Positions 36,092-46,010 of a DNA stretch of 64,000 bases are shown piece after piece; within the stretch, counting starts at the first letter, position 1, and the number at the start of each line of letters is the position of its first letter. Position numbers and translations under genes: made by a program. The DNA comes from Populus alba (lineage: Eukaryota; Streptophyta; Magnoliopsida; Malpighiales; Salicaceae). A model generated the notes under the pieces. It saw nothing but the letters and a program-made list of their open reading frames with translations. It did not search any database and was not told the DNA's origin. The stretch is from positions 3,479,501-3,543,500 of the forward strand of contig NC_133289.1 in assembly GCF_005239225.2 (NCBI RefSeq), in the 5' to 3' direction.

Positions 36092-36454
36092 TCAGTCGTG
36101 CCTCTCTTGAGCAGGCTTGGATTTGGCCATGGCGTGATCATCGCAGACACACTTGTTATCATTGCATACACAGGCTTGACAGGGAAGAGCACAAGCACCT
36201 TCACATTCAATCTCTTTCTGACACGAATCCACATGTCGTGTTTGTGCCTCGGCATCCAAGATGAACCCTATCAATATTATTCTTCCTTCATGTTAAAATC
36301 ATCCAAATATAATAATAAATTAAGAGATAGACGACTTTTATTTTTTTTTCTTTATTTTTTTTCTCTCATTATAGGTTATATATCATGGAAAGTTACCCGA
36401 TGCGATGATGAAGAGTATGACAAGTAGACCAACCTTGAACGAGACTCTTGCCAT
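36092..36454 (-). CDS. Secreted eight-cysteine small peptide (two exons)
   Basis: Exon 1 is 36454-36397 and exon 2 is 36267-36092. The donor is TCGG|GTAACT and the acceptor TTGATAG|GGTTC, and phase 1 is kept. The product has 77 aa. Residues 1-27 (MARVSFKVGLLVILFIIASG...) make a strong signal peptide with cleavage expected after AEA. The mature part has Cys at 35, 41, 45, 49, 52, 54, 59 and 61 (C-x5-C-x3-C-x3-C-x2-C-x-C-x4-C-x-C) and a charged tail. A TATAAATA box (36551-36558) lies about 100 bases upstream and an AATAAA signal (36018-36024) about 70 bases downstream. It resembles defensin-like plant peptides in architecture, but I do not recognise the family. Likely roles (antimicrobial or signalling) are inference. 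Confidence 0.65.
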
Positions 36455-36550
36455 TGTTTATATGTGGTGTATATACTATGTTGTATTTTTTTTCTTGTTG
36501 AGAACTTGAAATACTCAATCTATCCCTCAATTATTCTCAATATCAATGCA

Positions 36551-36558
36551 TATTTATA
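36551..36558 (-). promoter_or_regulatory. TATA box of the cysteine-rich peptide gene
   Basis: Minus-strand TATAAATA lies 97 bases before the ATG, which gives a short 5' leader. It is one of the better TATA matches in this window and supports the reality of the small gene. Confidence 0.55.
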
Positions 36559-37140
36559 GCACAACAATGAGTTTTGTTTTTGGGATCAAAACTTTCAGTT
36601 TTTGGAAAAATTATTAATCTAAAATCCAGTGAGAATTGTAAGATTGTATTTTTTTCTCTCTTTTTTATGATAGGAAATCTTAAAAATTTCTATAAGTGTA
36701 TATTATGTGTGTCATGACCGAAAATTTGACCTCCCATTTTATATATTTCAAATAAAAATAGAAAATCCAAAAAAATGTTCCTTTTCAATGAAAATATTAG
36801 TTATTTTTAATCATTTTGTTATTTGTATTTAATCTTTGTGCGGGCAAAAACAATCATAATAATACAAAAAAAATACAAAATACAAAAAAGGGAACCAAAT
36901 TCATGGGAAATCAAATAGGCAAAATGAAATGAACTTGAATGTTCGACTAGGAAGGAATATTGTTTGATTGTTTGATTAGGAGAGAATCAAGGAAATTGCA
37001 ATTAAAAAGGAAATAATGATATTTTAAAATTAATGAAAATATTTTGTGAAATTCAAGATTACGGTAAAAGAAAAATCAAATATGGTGGAAAGAAATACCA
37101 TGTTCATTTAAAACAATTTTTTTTTCATCAAAGTAGAAAT

Positions 37141-37350
37141 GTTCAATTATTTTTTCATTAAAGAAAAATCTTTGAAATCTGCAATTATTTTTTTCATTAA
37201 AAAAAACTTCAAAAACTTCAATTAATTTTTCTTTAAAGGAAAAAATCTTCAACTAATTTTTCTTTAAAGGAAACAATCTTCAATTAATTTTTCTTTAAAG
37301 GAAAAACTCTTCAATTAATTCTTTCCTAATAGAAAAATCTTCAATGTTTT
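37141..37350. repeat. 31-bp minisatellite
   Basis: TTCAATTAATTTTTCTTTA recurs at 37217, 37248, 37279 and 37310, an exact 31-bp spacing. Each copy continues with 'aaggaaaaa' before the next unit. Two more diverged copies lie upstream from about 37141. Confidence 0.85.
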
Positions 37351-38039
37351 TCATCATGAAGTTTGGCTTGATTTTAATTGGAAAAAAACTATTTCCAATT
37401 GAGACGAGGAAACGACTTCGTTTCACATTAAGTGAAATGGTGTTTTTAGTTTGAATTCGGGAATATCACAATTTAAATATTCAATACAATGATGTCATTT
37501 TGGTTGATGTTTTTGCATATTTCTAAGCACAAAAAGAAAAGCAAAAACAACTGTTTCTTATGAAACATTAAGGCTTGATCTTACTCTTAAATGAATCTCT
37601 TGGTAGCTCAGAAACAAAAGAAACATGTCTTCTAACATGTCGGCTACAATCATGACATAAGAAATAAGGATTTAACTCTCATAGTCCACTACAAATTTCA
37701 TGCCAAAAACATTTCCTCAATCAACCTCCCTTCAACCCAGTGATTTGTTTCTGGGAATCAATCCTCAAAAACTCAATGATTTGTTTCCTTTCCTAAAAGG
37801 ATTAGCTTTCACCTATAAAAAGATAATAACCAAAAGGCAAGGAAGAGAGGGCAAGAAACAGGGACGTATATACAAAAAGAAGAAGGAAGAGGCAGAGCTC
37901 TCTTGACATCAAACAATGGTGTAGAGGCAACTACATTGCTGGTTCTAATACTCTCAATTCAATCTAGGAGTAATGGTTCTACAGAATCAGGTTTAACTTT
38001 TTGTGTACTGATATTATCATGCTTTTCTATACTGTTACT

Positions 38040-38870
38040 GTTAGATTTAATAATTTTACCGATGAAAATTTATATCGGTATTTAAACTCATAATCTGTCG
38101 GCATGAATATATTACCAACGGGCTCATAAAAAGAAACAGTTCGTGAAAAAAACTCTCGTTAGCAATTTAAGCTCAGAAGATACTTGGGGATGAGAAGATA
38201 AGAGAATTGATGATTTAGGCTGAGAAGGAGAGAGAGAAACGACTCTGTGAGAGAAGAAGAGAGAACAAGATGAAGCCTCGTCTATTTTGATTCTGCTTTT
38301 TTAATTTAATTTTACCAATAAAATTACCGATGGAATATTAAATATTAAGATTTTTAATATTTCTATCGGTGATTTCATTTGTAAAGTCAAGTTGAATTTT
38401 AATGGTTTTTTGTATCTGAACGTTTTTTACCAACAAAATAATAGACAATAAATTAAATATTAATATTTTTGTAGGTTATTCCATCTATAAAGTCAAATGA
38501 ATAGTTTTAACTTGCTTGAAATTTTTTAGAAAGCCCTTCAAATATTACCAACAACTTTTCATTTTGTCGATGAGGCCGTTAAGAAAAAATAGACAGTAAA
38601 AAAAATATTAATTATTAGTACATTGAAAATTGAACAATTCTCGTAGTCACTTAAATATACCTACATACAAATTTCATCGATATATCCATATGTAATGAAC
38701 ACCATAAATAATATTAGGAAGGGGGGACGATTCCCATAGTCATTGGAATATATTGAAATACATATTATGTCAGCATACTCGTATGTAATGTATAGTCTGT
38801 CGATATTCCCATCGGTGTATATCTATATTTTAAGGGAAAAAAAGTTCTAATTTTTTACTTGGATGGTTCA
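38040..38870. mobile_element. Possible CACTA-type element end
   Basis: Words such as 'ttaccgatggaata', 'atcggtgatttca', 'accgatgaaaat' and 'cccatcggtgtat' recur in both orientations. Such clusters resemble the subterminal repeats of plant CACTA transposons. I found no CACTA terminus or transposase, so this may be a remnant or a non-autonomous piece. Confidence 0.35.
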
Positions 38871-39050
38871 TATAGTATTTATACTCTTGAATTTTATCGT
38901 TTTTAGAGAAGAGAGGGATTGAAAAATACTCCACTTTCGATGACATTAATAAAAGACAAATATCTCTTATATATTATTAATAAGACAATAAATATGGCAT
39001 GTCCTTTAAGAGACTTTATAGATACGCAACCTTAGATTTAATTGATTGTT

Positions 39051-39430
39051 AAGTCCACGTTCTTTGGATCTGACATGTTTGTCAGACTCACACTGTATCG
39101 GGCATGGCTGGTTGCCAAGCTCAACTCCTTTGGATCTAGAATGTTTGTTAGACTCACGCTGTGTCGGACTTAGCTGGATCCCAAGCCCAAATCTTTTGGA
39201 TCTGTCATGTTTGTTAGACCTATGCTACCTTGAGTGAGGCTAATTACCAAGCCCGAGCCCTTTGGATTTGGCATATTCGGTTGACCACGCTATCTTGAAC
39301 TTAACTATTTATCTAATTCAAGTTTTTTGGGTTTAGCATATATATTTACCATATCCATGTTCTGTTAGAGTTATCTGACTGTTTAGCTCATATCCTTCAA
39401 ATCAGGCGTGTTTGTTTGCAAGATACATTT
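39051..39430. repeat. 66-bp tandem repeat (22 codons per unit)
   Basis: Units start with 'aagcccaa..ctttggatct' at 39051, 39117, 39183 and 39249 (exactly 66 bp apart), then at about 39320 and 39385 with more decay. Because 66 is divisible by three, one plus-strand frame (39046-39237) stays open as a repeated 22-residue pattern (LDL.CL.D...G..WLPS). I consider this frame a by-product unless transcripts show otherwise. Confidence 0.8.
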
Positions 39431-40677
39431 TAGTTTTAAATTTTTTTCTATTTATAAATATTTTAATTCATCATCGACGGGTGTGACAATTACAACCATG
39501 TGGTTAGTTTTTTGCTCTGGTTTTGTTGCGAGTATAAAAGCACATATGGTCATATGGTATTTCATTTAGTTTCAAGAGGCTGTTTAGCTCGCCGATCCAG
39601 CGAAAGGCAAGTGCTGTGGGTGATAATGAGATCATAGCACACAATCCATCATCAAGATATCTGCTTTCACCTTCGCCTCTATCAGTGCAGGCACACGAGG
39701 ACGACGACCTCCATTACCATTCTGGATGACAGCTTCAGATGCAATATTTCTCTCTTTAATGGATGATAATTTGTCAACTTATGACAAATCCAATATATAT
39801 TCTATTACAAAACAAATTAATGACCGACAAACAACGTGTCGGAACACTTCCATCGCTTACAATTTTATTCTGTGAGATAAGCTTCATAATTACAGTATTT
39901 TTCATTTATGTCAAATGACAATAAAATTAAAAAAAAAAAAAAAATAGCATGATGACCTTTGAATTGAGTGGTTAAACACTCCAAAGTCCAAACGCAGCGT
40001 TCCGAGCCCTGGTTTTCAAAATATTTGGGCTGAAACCGTGTGTGGACCGATGGAATTAGGCAGATCGAAGACGCGCAAAGAAGGAAAATCAAGTGGACGC
40101 TATTCCACGAGAGTAAGTTGACCTACTTTAAAGTCAACCCTATTAGCCAAGTCGTCGCCTACAGGTGGCCATGTGGAGACACGTTGTTCCTTCGCAGATG
40201 ATGATTTTGTGTCGGGGGTGACTGCTAAGGTATCGTGTTTTTGTATTTTGTTTTCGAAATCATTTGTATTTAGATAAAATTTTGTTATTGTCTTGATACA
40301 TAAAAAAAAACAAAAATAATAGAAATAGAAATGATATATTCTCATGTATCCCGTTTTGATATAACATAAATTTATTTTAAAACTTTCATAATTTTATATA
40401 TTTATTTCTATTTTTCTAATGAATTATGTTTACGTATTTTATGCTTTAAAATATTAACTAAACACGAATTTAATAATATTAAGAATTAAATTTAAAGTAT
40501 TTTATCCACACAACTTAACAAAAATCTTAGCATAGTAAATAAATAAAATTTAAAGTATTTTCTCATGTAATTACATAGTTATCTCCATGGGATATTTTTT
40601 TAGGATGATGTTGATTTAAATGACATTCGAAAACAACTGTTTTTTTTCTTCTTCTTTATTTAATAAAGCCGTCGTAC

Positions 40678-40967
40678 TGTTAAAGAATCATCTCAATCCA
40701 ATAACTTAAGCTGTTAGGTGAGGTCCCAGGATATGATTTATATTATTCTCTAACACACCCCCTCAAGTGAAAGCCCTTTAGGCTTGAAACTTGCACAGGC
40801 CCACATTATCTTATACTTAATTTTTATCAAATAAATGGGGATGGTGAGATTCAAACTCATGATCACTTGATCATCAAGGCTCTGATACCATGTTAAAGAA
40901 CCATCTTAACCCAATAACTTAAACTGTTAGGTGAAATCCAGAATATGATTTATATTATTCTCTACCA
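40678..40967 (-). mobile_element. TRIM/SMART-type miniature LTR element, 290 bp
   Basis: The LTRs are 40891-40967 (5' LTR on the minus strand) and 40678-40755 (3' LTR), 77 and 78 bp and very similar. They begin with TGTTAGAG or its variant and end TAACA. The primer-binding site TGGTATCAGAGC is complementary to 40879-40890. A purine-rich CTTGAGGGGGTG abuts the 3' LTR. Flanks CGTAC and CATAC fit a 5-bp duplication with one change. No gene lies inside; mobilisation would need proteins from another element. Confidence 0.85.
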
Positions 40968-41532
40968 CATACGATTTCCTTGTTGATAATCTATAATACA
41001 ACATTTGATCCGAATCGTACGATCAAGTGGCTCTTTTTGTTTTTTTTAAAAAGTTGACAAGAACAGGAGCAGGTGGCAGTGTAGCAGCCCATGTACACAG
41101 AATCAAATACTATCCATTTTCATTTTTTATTCGAACTAATCCCAACTTGTTTTTTTTTTAATAATTAAATAAATATCATCTGATTAAATAATTAAATAAT
41201 CAAATAAATATCCGGTCATGGCTTTCATAGACACGACTCAAGAATTTTATTCACAACGCGGTACAAAATCTAATAAATACATAAAAAATACAAATGTTTA
41301 TTAGAAAAAAAAAATACGAGTTGGTGTAACTATGCTGCATTTAAGCAGTGCTTTGCCCATAAATAATAAATACAAAAGAAAGAAATGTATTTTATTGAAG
41401 GGATAGAAATATAAGTAAATACAATGAATTTCTATATTTTTTTAAAAGTAAAGTACAAAGCAGGATTGAATTATTAGTAAAATTTTAAAAACAAAAACGA
41501 AAAATAGTCTAAATAATTTACATTTCCAATTC

Positions 41533-41540
41533 TATATAAA
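41533..41540 (+). promoter_or_regulatory. TATA box of the EF-hand gene
   Basis: TATATAAA lies 95 bases before the ATG. A pyrimidine/CA-rich leader (CCACTACACTAAAC) follows at about +30, consistent with a start site near 41567. Confidence 0.65.
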
Positions 41541-41634
41541 CTCCAACGGCCCAAGACCCACCTCCACTACACTAAACTCCCCCCCCCCCAAATAGTAATA
41601 ATAATAGCAATAAATTCTCCGTTTCTCCCTTGAA

Positions 41635-43348
41635 ATGTCAGGCTACCCTCATCCACCAGCCGGCTACGGGTACGGCCAACCACAACCACAACCACAACAA
41701 CCCCAACCCTACGGCTCCGCTGCACCATACTCCTCCCCTTATGGCGCACCACCGCAACCTTCAGCTCCATACGGCACCGCACCACAACCCGCTGCTGCAT
41801 ATGGAGCCGCACAACCTGCAGCTCCATACGGCCACCCCTACGGTGCTCCCGCTCCCGGCACCAAGCCACCGAAGGACAAACCCCAAGCCTCCGCACCTGG
41901 TGGCTATCCTTCTGCACCTTACGGCAGCAGCCCCTTCGCCTCTCTGATGCCCTCCACCTTCCCTCCAGGGACGGACCCCAGCATCGTCGCCTGCTTTCAA
42001 GTCGCCGATCAGGACGGTAGCGGGCTCGTTGATGACAAAGAGCTGCAGAGAGCCTTATCGAGCTATAATCAGAGCTTCAGCTTGAGGACTGTTCACCTTC
42101 TCATGTATCTCTTCACGAACACCAACACCAGGAGGATCGGTAAGAGCTTGATTTACATGATTTTTCATTCATGCGCATGTTAGTGAAATGCTACAAGTTT
42201 TGCTAGTTTCAGCATATAATATTTTTGCTATTATATGCCTATGTCAGTGGAATGGTACTATTTTTTTCTAATGTACGCTAGTTTTTTTTTTGTTTGCATT
42301 GAATGGACGAAACTGCCGGTATAATTACATGGTGATTGTTCAGTCAGGTCTTGATCAGAGGGGTCACTTTCTTCATTTTCTGACATTTGATGGCCCATTT
42401 GCTGTTTTCAGTTGATTATCTAAGGGGATAAGTTTTGATTTTCCCACGTATTTTACGCGGGTTTTATTTTTTGAAAGTCCTAGACATGCCCTTGAATATC
42501 TTGATGTTGTAGTGCAATTTGCAAGGGTACATTCGTAATCTTGAAAGCTTTGTGGATTTGTGAAGGACCCACATTGATTATTATTATTATTTGAAATGTT
42601 AATGCAGGGCCAAAGGAATTCGCTCCCCTGTTCTACAGTTTGCAGAACTGGAGAGTAAGCTCTTGGAGACTTTGAACTGGAGAGTTTTTTAATCTGTTTT
42701 AATTTTCTGGATTGGAAATGTTTATTGTTTTTGTGGGTTTTGGTTGTTTTTGCTTTACAGGCAAACTTTGAGAGATTTGATAGGGACAGGAGCGGGAAAA
42801 TCGATTCTAATGAGCTGAGAGAGGCGCTTGCGAGTTTAGGATTTGCAGTCTCACCAGTTGTTTTGGACTTGCTAGTATCCAAGTTTGATAAAACTGGAGG
42901 GAAGAACAAGGCCGTCGAATACGACAATTTCATCGAGTATGTTTTCCTTGGTCTCGTGTTCAATCTCCTTTTGTTTCTCTTTGATAAATGATTTCTTTTT
43001 TGTTGGTTTAGTCTGAGAATATTAGCTCTCTTTTTTACTTCTGCTGAGCATCTCTAATTTGGTGTTTTCTTTGTTCCTTTTCGTGGAATGCAGATGCTGT
43101 CTGACTGTCAAGGTGAGCTTTGAACTAAAGATCAATGGAGTTCTTAACTGTATCAAGAATCCTTACTCTATCTTGGCTTTTGTTAAGCTCTAGCTAAATA
43201 ATACATGTCGTTATTGAATCATGTTTGATCATCTGTTTTTCAGGGACTGACTGATAAATTCAAAGAGAGGGATACTGCATATTCTGGTTCAGCAAGTTTC
43301 ACTTATGAAAACTTCATGCTTACTGTTCTTCCTTTCCTCATTGCATAG
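41635..43348 (+). CDS. Penta-EF-hand-type calcium-binding protein (CML48/49/50-like)
   Basis: A cytosolic Ca2+ sensor-like protein of 283 aa. Exons are 41635-42139, 42608-42654, 42761-42936, 43094-43112 and 43244-43348, all in frame with GT-AG introns. The first ~110 residues are a Pro/Gly/Tyr/Ala-rich tail with repeated APYG-type units, typical of the ALG-2/sorcin-like group. EF-hand loops: DQDGSGLVDDKE in exon 1 and DRDRSGKIDSNE in exon 3. The third site (DKTGGKNKAVEYDNF) is degenerate. The C-terminus TYENFMLTVLPFLIA matches the family. The exact calcium targets are unknown. A partial decayed copy lies 2.3 kb downstream. Confidence 0.93.
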
Positions 43349-45600
43349 GATGGGATTTGAAAGCTAAAACGGCCGTCGTCCAAGGGCCGGTGAATTTGGA
43401 AAGTGATGTACTTTCTGGGTCTTATGCAGATTATTTTCCCCTTCACTTGGTAAAAATAAGTTTGTGTATCTGTTTTTAGCCGTTAAAACTAGACTGTTTC
43501 AAGGGTCTAGTGGATACTGGTTTGCAGATTAATCTCTCTAATGTACCCTCTTCTTTTTAATCTTTGAGCTGTGATGTAGTGTTTTTTTCTTTTCACTCCT
43601 ATGATGGCAAGCTGCTAATTACCAACAATTTTCACTATCCCACCCTCTTTATCATTCATGAATTTGTTGAGCGTCGTTGCAGTTCCGAGAAGGTAACGGA
43701 AAATTGAGGGTGTTTCCGGCGAGAATATCGAAGCCTTTGAACCCGCTTCTTTGCTTTGATATGTTCATGTGTCTTGTCAACACAACTTAACAAAAATTCT
43801 TAACCTGAGACGAATGGATTACATAATATTGAGAAAATAAACATAATTTGTGTTGAGTAGAAAGGGATTTTAATAAGAGCACTTTTAATTCCCATGACTT
43901 CAAAATTTATCATCAACTAATCTTTTTCATGTAATTACATCACGCGGTTATTTCTATGGGATTTTATTTTAGGATTATGTTAATTTAGATGACACTAGTT
44001 TCGTGACCCGTGTATGCTGTATGTTAGATTAAAATTTTATCGAACCTAAAATGTGTGTGTATGAATAATTTGGTATTATTATTAAGCCTAACATAACATA
44101 TCAATTTTAAAAACTTATTACTTTAACTTTTTATCTAAATTAGATTTTAAATTAAATCGTGTGAGAGTTATTTCGACATGATTTAATTAATTTGATAGAT
44201 CTAAAAAAAATCTGGACAACCAGTAAAAAACATAGTTTGATCTTTTAAAAAAAATTAAGATGATATTTTTTTTAATATTGAAAAATATAAACATATTAAA
44301 GTGACTTAAACTTTGTGTCTTAACCCACTAAACATGTGGTTTAAATAATGGACTCCACTAAGTTTAATAATTTTTCTCAAACTATTTTTTTCTTAATGAT
44401 ATGATATAAAAAAATAAACGCTCGCGAAATTAAGTATCAACCAAATATCTGGACATTTATTTAAGATTGCAATAATCTTGTAGCAAATAAACCAAAATAA
44501 ATTATGAATACCAATTCAAAATCAACCAAATATTAAAAAAATATTAAAAGATAAAATTAATGAAAAAAAAAGCCAAATAGAATTCAATGAAAGAAAAAAA
44601 TTTGGATGATGGAATAAAAGAACTATTTGGCTTTGTTATTGAACCTAACCCAACATGAGAACTTTGAAACATTTTGACTTGACTCCTTACCTGACATAAT
44701 TATATTGAACATAGTTTTGAAACCCGGCCTGGGGCTGGAACCAGATTTGGTTGAAGAACAAATAAAGGAAGGAAAATTCCGGTGTGACCCGGCTGACTTG
44801 GCAGGTTGACCCGATAAAACCCGGTCGCAAACCAATTGATTTTTTTTTGTTTTTTTTACTAAAACAATGTTGTTTTGAATTTTTTTTTTAAAAATTGACC
44901 CGCCGCCTTGATGACCCGGTCAAAACCCGGAACTCGGGCCTTGGATCAGACCGGGTTTTAAAACTATGATATTAAATAATATTTTTATCTAATATTGAAA
45001 TAGAAACATATTGTATCAATTTGAGTCAACTAGAGTTGACTTGCGAAACTTGTAAAGATAATTTTAAAAATGATAATTGGGAAACTTAATATCCAATTAA
45101 CTTAGTGTTAAAGGACCAAATTGATATAAAAATAACACTCAATTAAAAAATACAAGTGAACTTGAATCAACTAACCAAACCACGTCATTCATGTATGTCA
45201 TCAAATTCAATAAATTCTTTATTCCAAAAGTTATTTTTTATTTAATTAAACAACAATAAAGCAGATAAGAATTCTTTTGGATGAAATATTTTCTTAAAAG
45301 AAAAAAAACCATGATAGACACGTGAGACTAAGATAGAAAAAGTAGATAATTGATAACAAATGATAAAATTATATATATATTTAGTTTTGAGTAGAATAAA
45401 AAAATAAATCATCAATAAGAAAGGATGAAAAATTGTATTTTTTTTTCATTAAAGGATAAAAAATGCTTTTAAAAAAATCTGATACTATGGATTGACTTGT
45501 CAAATCTATAACCTGATTCTGGTTCATGAACACAACTAGGTCTGTATTTATTTTTATTGTTTTTTTAACCCAAATAAAAAATCACAAATTAAAAAAAAAA
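43349..45600. other. Intergenic region downstream of the EF-hand gene
   Basis: The first ~250 bases are 3' UTR. The remainder is AT-rich and has a hAT-type MITE (44710-44968) and single degenerate units of the dispersed repeat family. No coding gene is supported. Confidence 0.55.
44710..44968. mobile_element. hAT-type MITE, 259 bp
   Basis: Inverted ends CATAGTTTTGAAACCCGG and CCGGGTTTTAAAACTATG match at 17 of 18 positions. The flanking 8 bases are ATATTGAA and ATATTAAA (7 of 8), as expected for hAT insertion. The interior is rich in 'acccgg' words and non-coding. Same family as 23947-24176. Confidence 0.8.
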
Positions 45601-45620
45601 GACAAAAAGAAGTTCATATC

Positions 45621-46010
45621 TTTGAGAGATTTGATAAGGACATGAGTGGCAAGATTGATGCTAATGAGCTGAGAGAGGCACTTACGAGTTCAATATTTGT
45701 TGTCTCACCAGTTGTTTTGGATGTGCTAGTATCTAAGTTTGATAAAACTGGAGGGAATTAAGAACAAGGCCATCGAATACGACAATATTCATCGAGTATA
45801 TTTTTCTTGGTCTTGTGTTCAATCTCCCTTTGTTTTCTCTTTGATAAATGATTTCTTTTTTGTTGGTTTAGTTTGAGAATCTCTGTGTTTGACTTCTGCT
45901 GAGCATCTCTAATTTGGTGTTTTCTTCGTCGTTCTTTTTCGTGGAATGCAGATTAAGCTGTCAAGGTGAGCAATATTTGTTAAAATAAGTTTGTGTATCT
46001 GGTTTTATAT
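45621..46010 (+). pseudogene. Decayed partial copy of the EF-hand gene
   Basis: The stretch repeats exon 3, intron 3, exon 4 and a piece of 3' UTR of the gene at 41635-43348. 'tttgagagatttgataagga' matches exon 3 and 'aataagtttgtgtatctg' matches the UTR. A 4-base insertion after GGAGGGAA creates an in-frame TAA. One base is added in 'gacaatattcatc', and exon 4 has lost several bases. Because intron sequence is kept, the copy arose by DNA duplication, not from mRNA. Exons 1, 2 and 5 are missing. Confidence 0.9.

Larger units (their letters stand above)
36560..41530. other. Gene-free region with tandem repeats and element ends
   Basis: No supported coding gene. It holds the 31-bp repeats (37141-37350), a possible CACTA end (38040-38870), 66-bp repeats (39051-39430) and a TRIM (40678-40967). 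A 'tgtcatgacc' at about 36712 looks like the start of a plant LTR, but I could not find its partner. Short frames (37700, 39865, 40100) lack any domain. Confidence 0.55.

Noticed and set aside
36098..36427. Plus-strand frame of 109 codons
   Set aside because: It overlaps the eight-cysteine peptide gene on the opposite strand, has no signal or domain, and runs through the intron.
37141..37350. CRISPR-like spacing of repeats
   Set aside because: Units are directly adjacent with no unique spacers, and the sequence is a plant nuclear genome.
41630..42000. Overlapping long frames in both strands of the EF-hand gene's first exon
   Set aside because: The Pro/Gly-rich, GC-rich exon keeps other frames open by composition. 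Only the MSGYPHPPAGYG frame splices into EF-hands.
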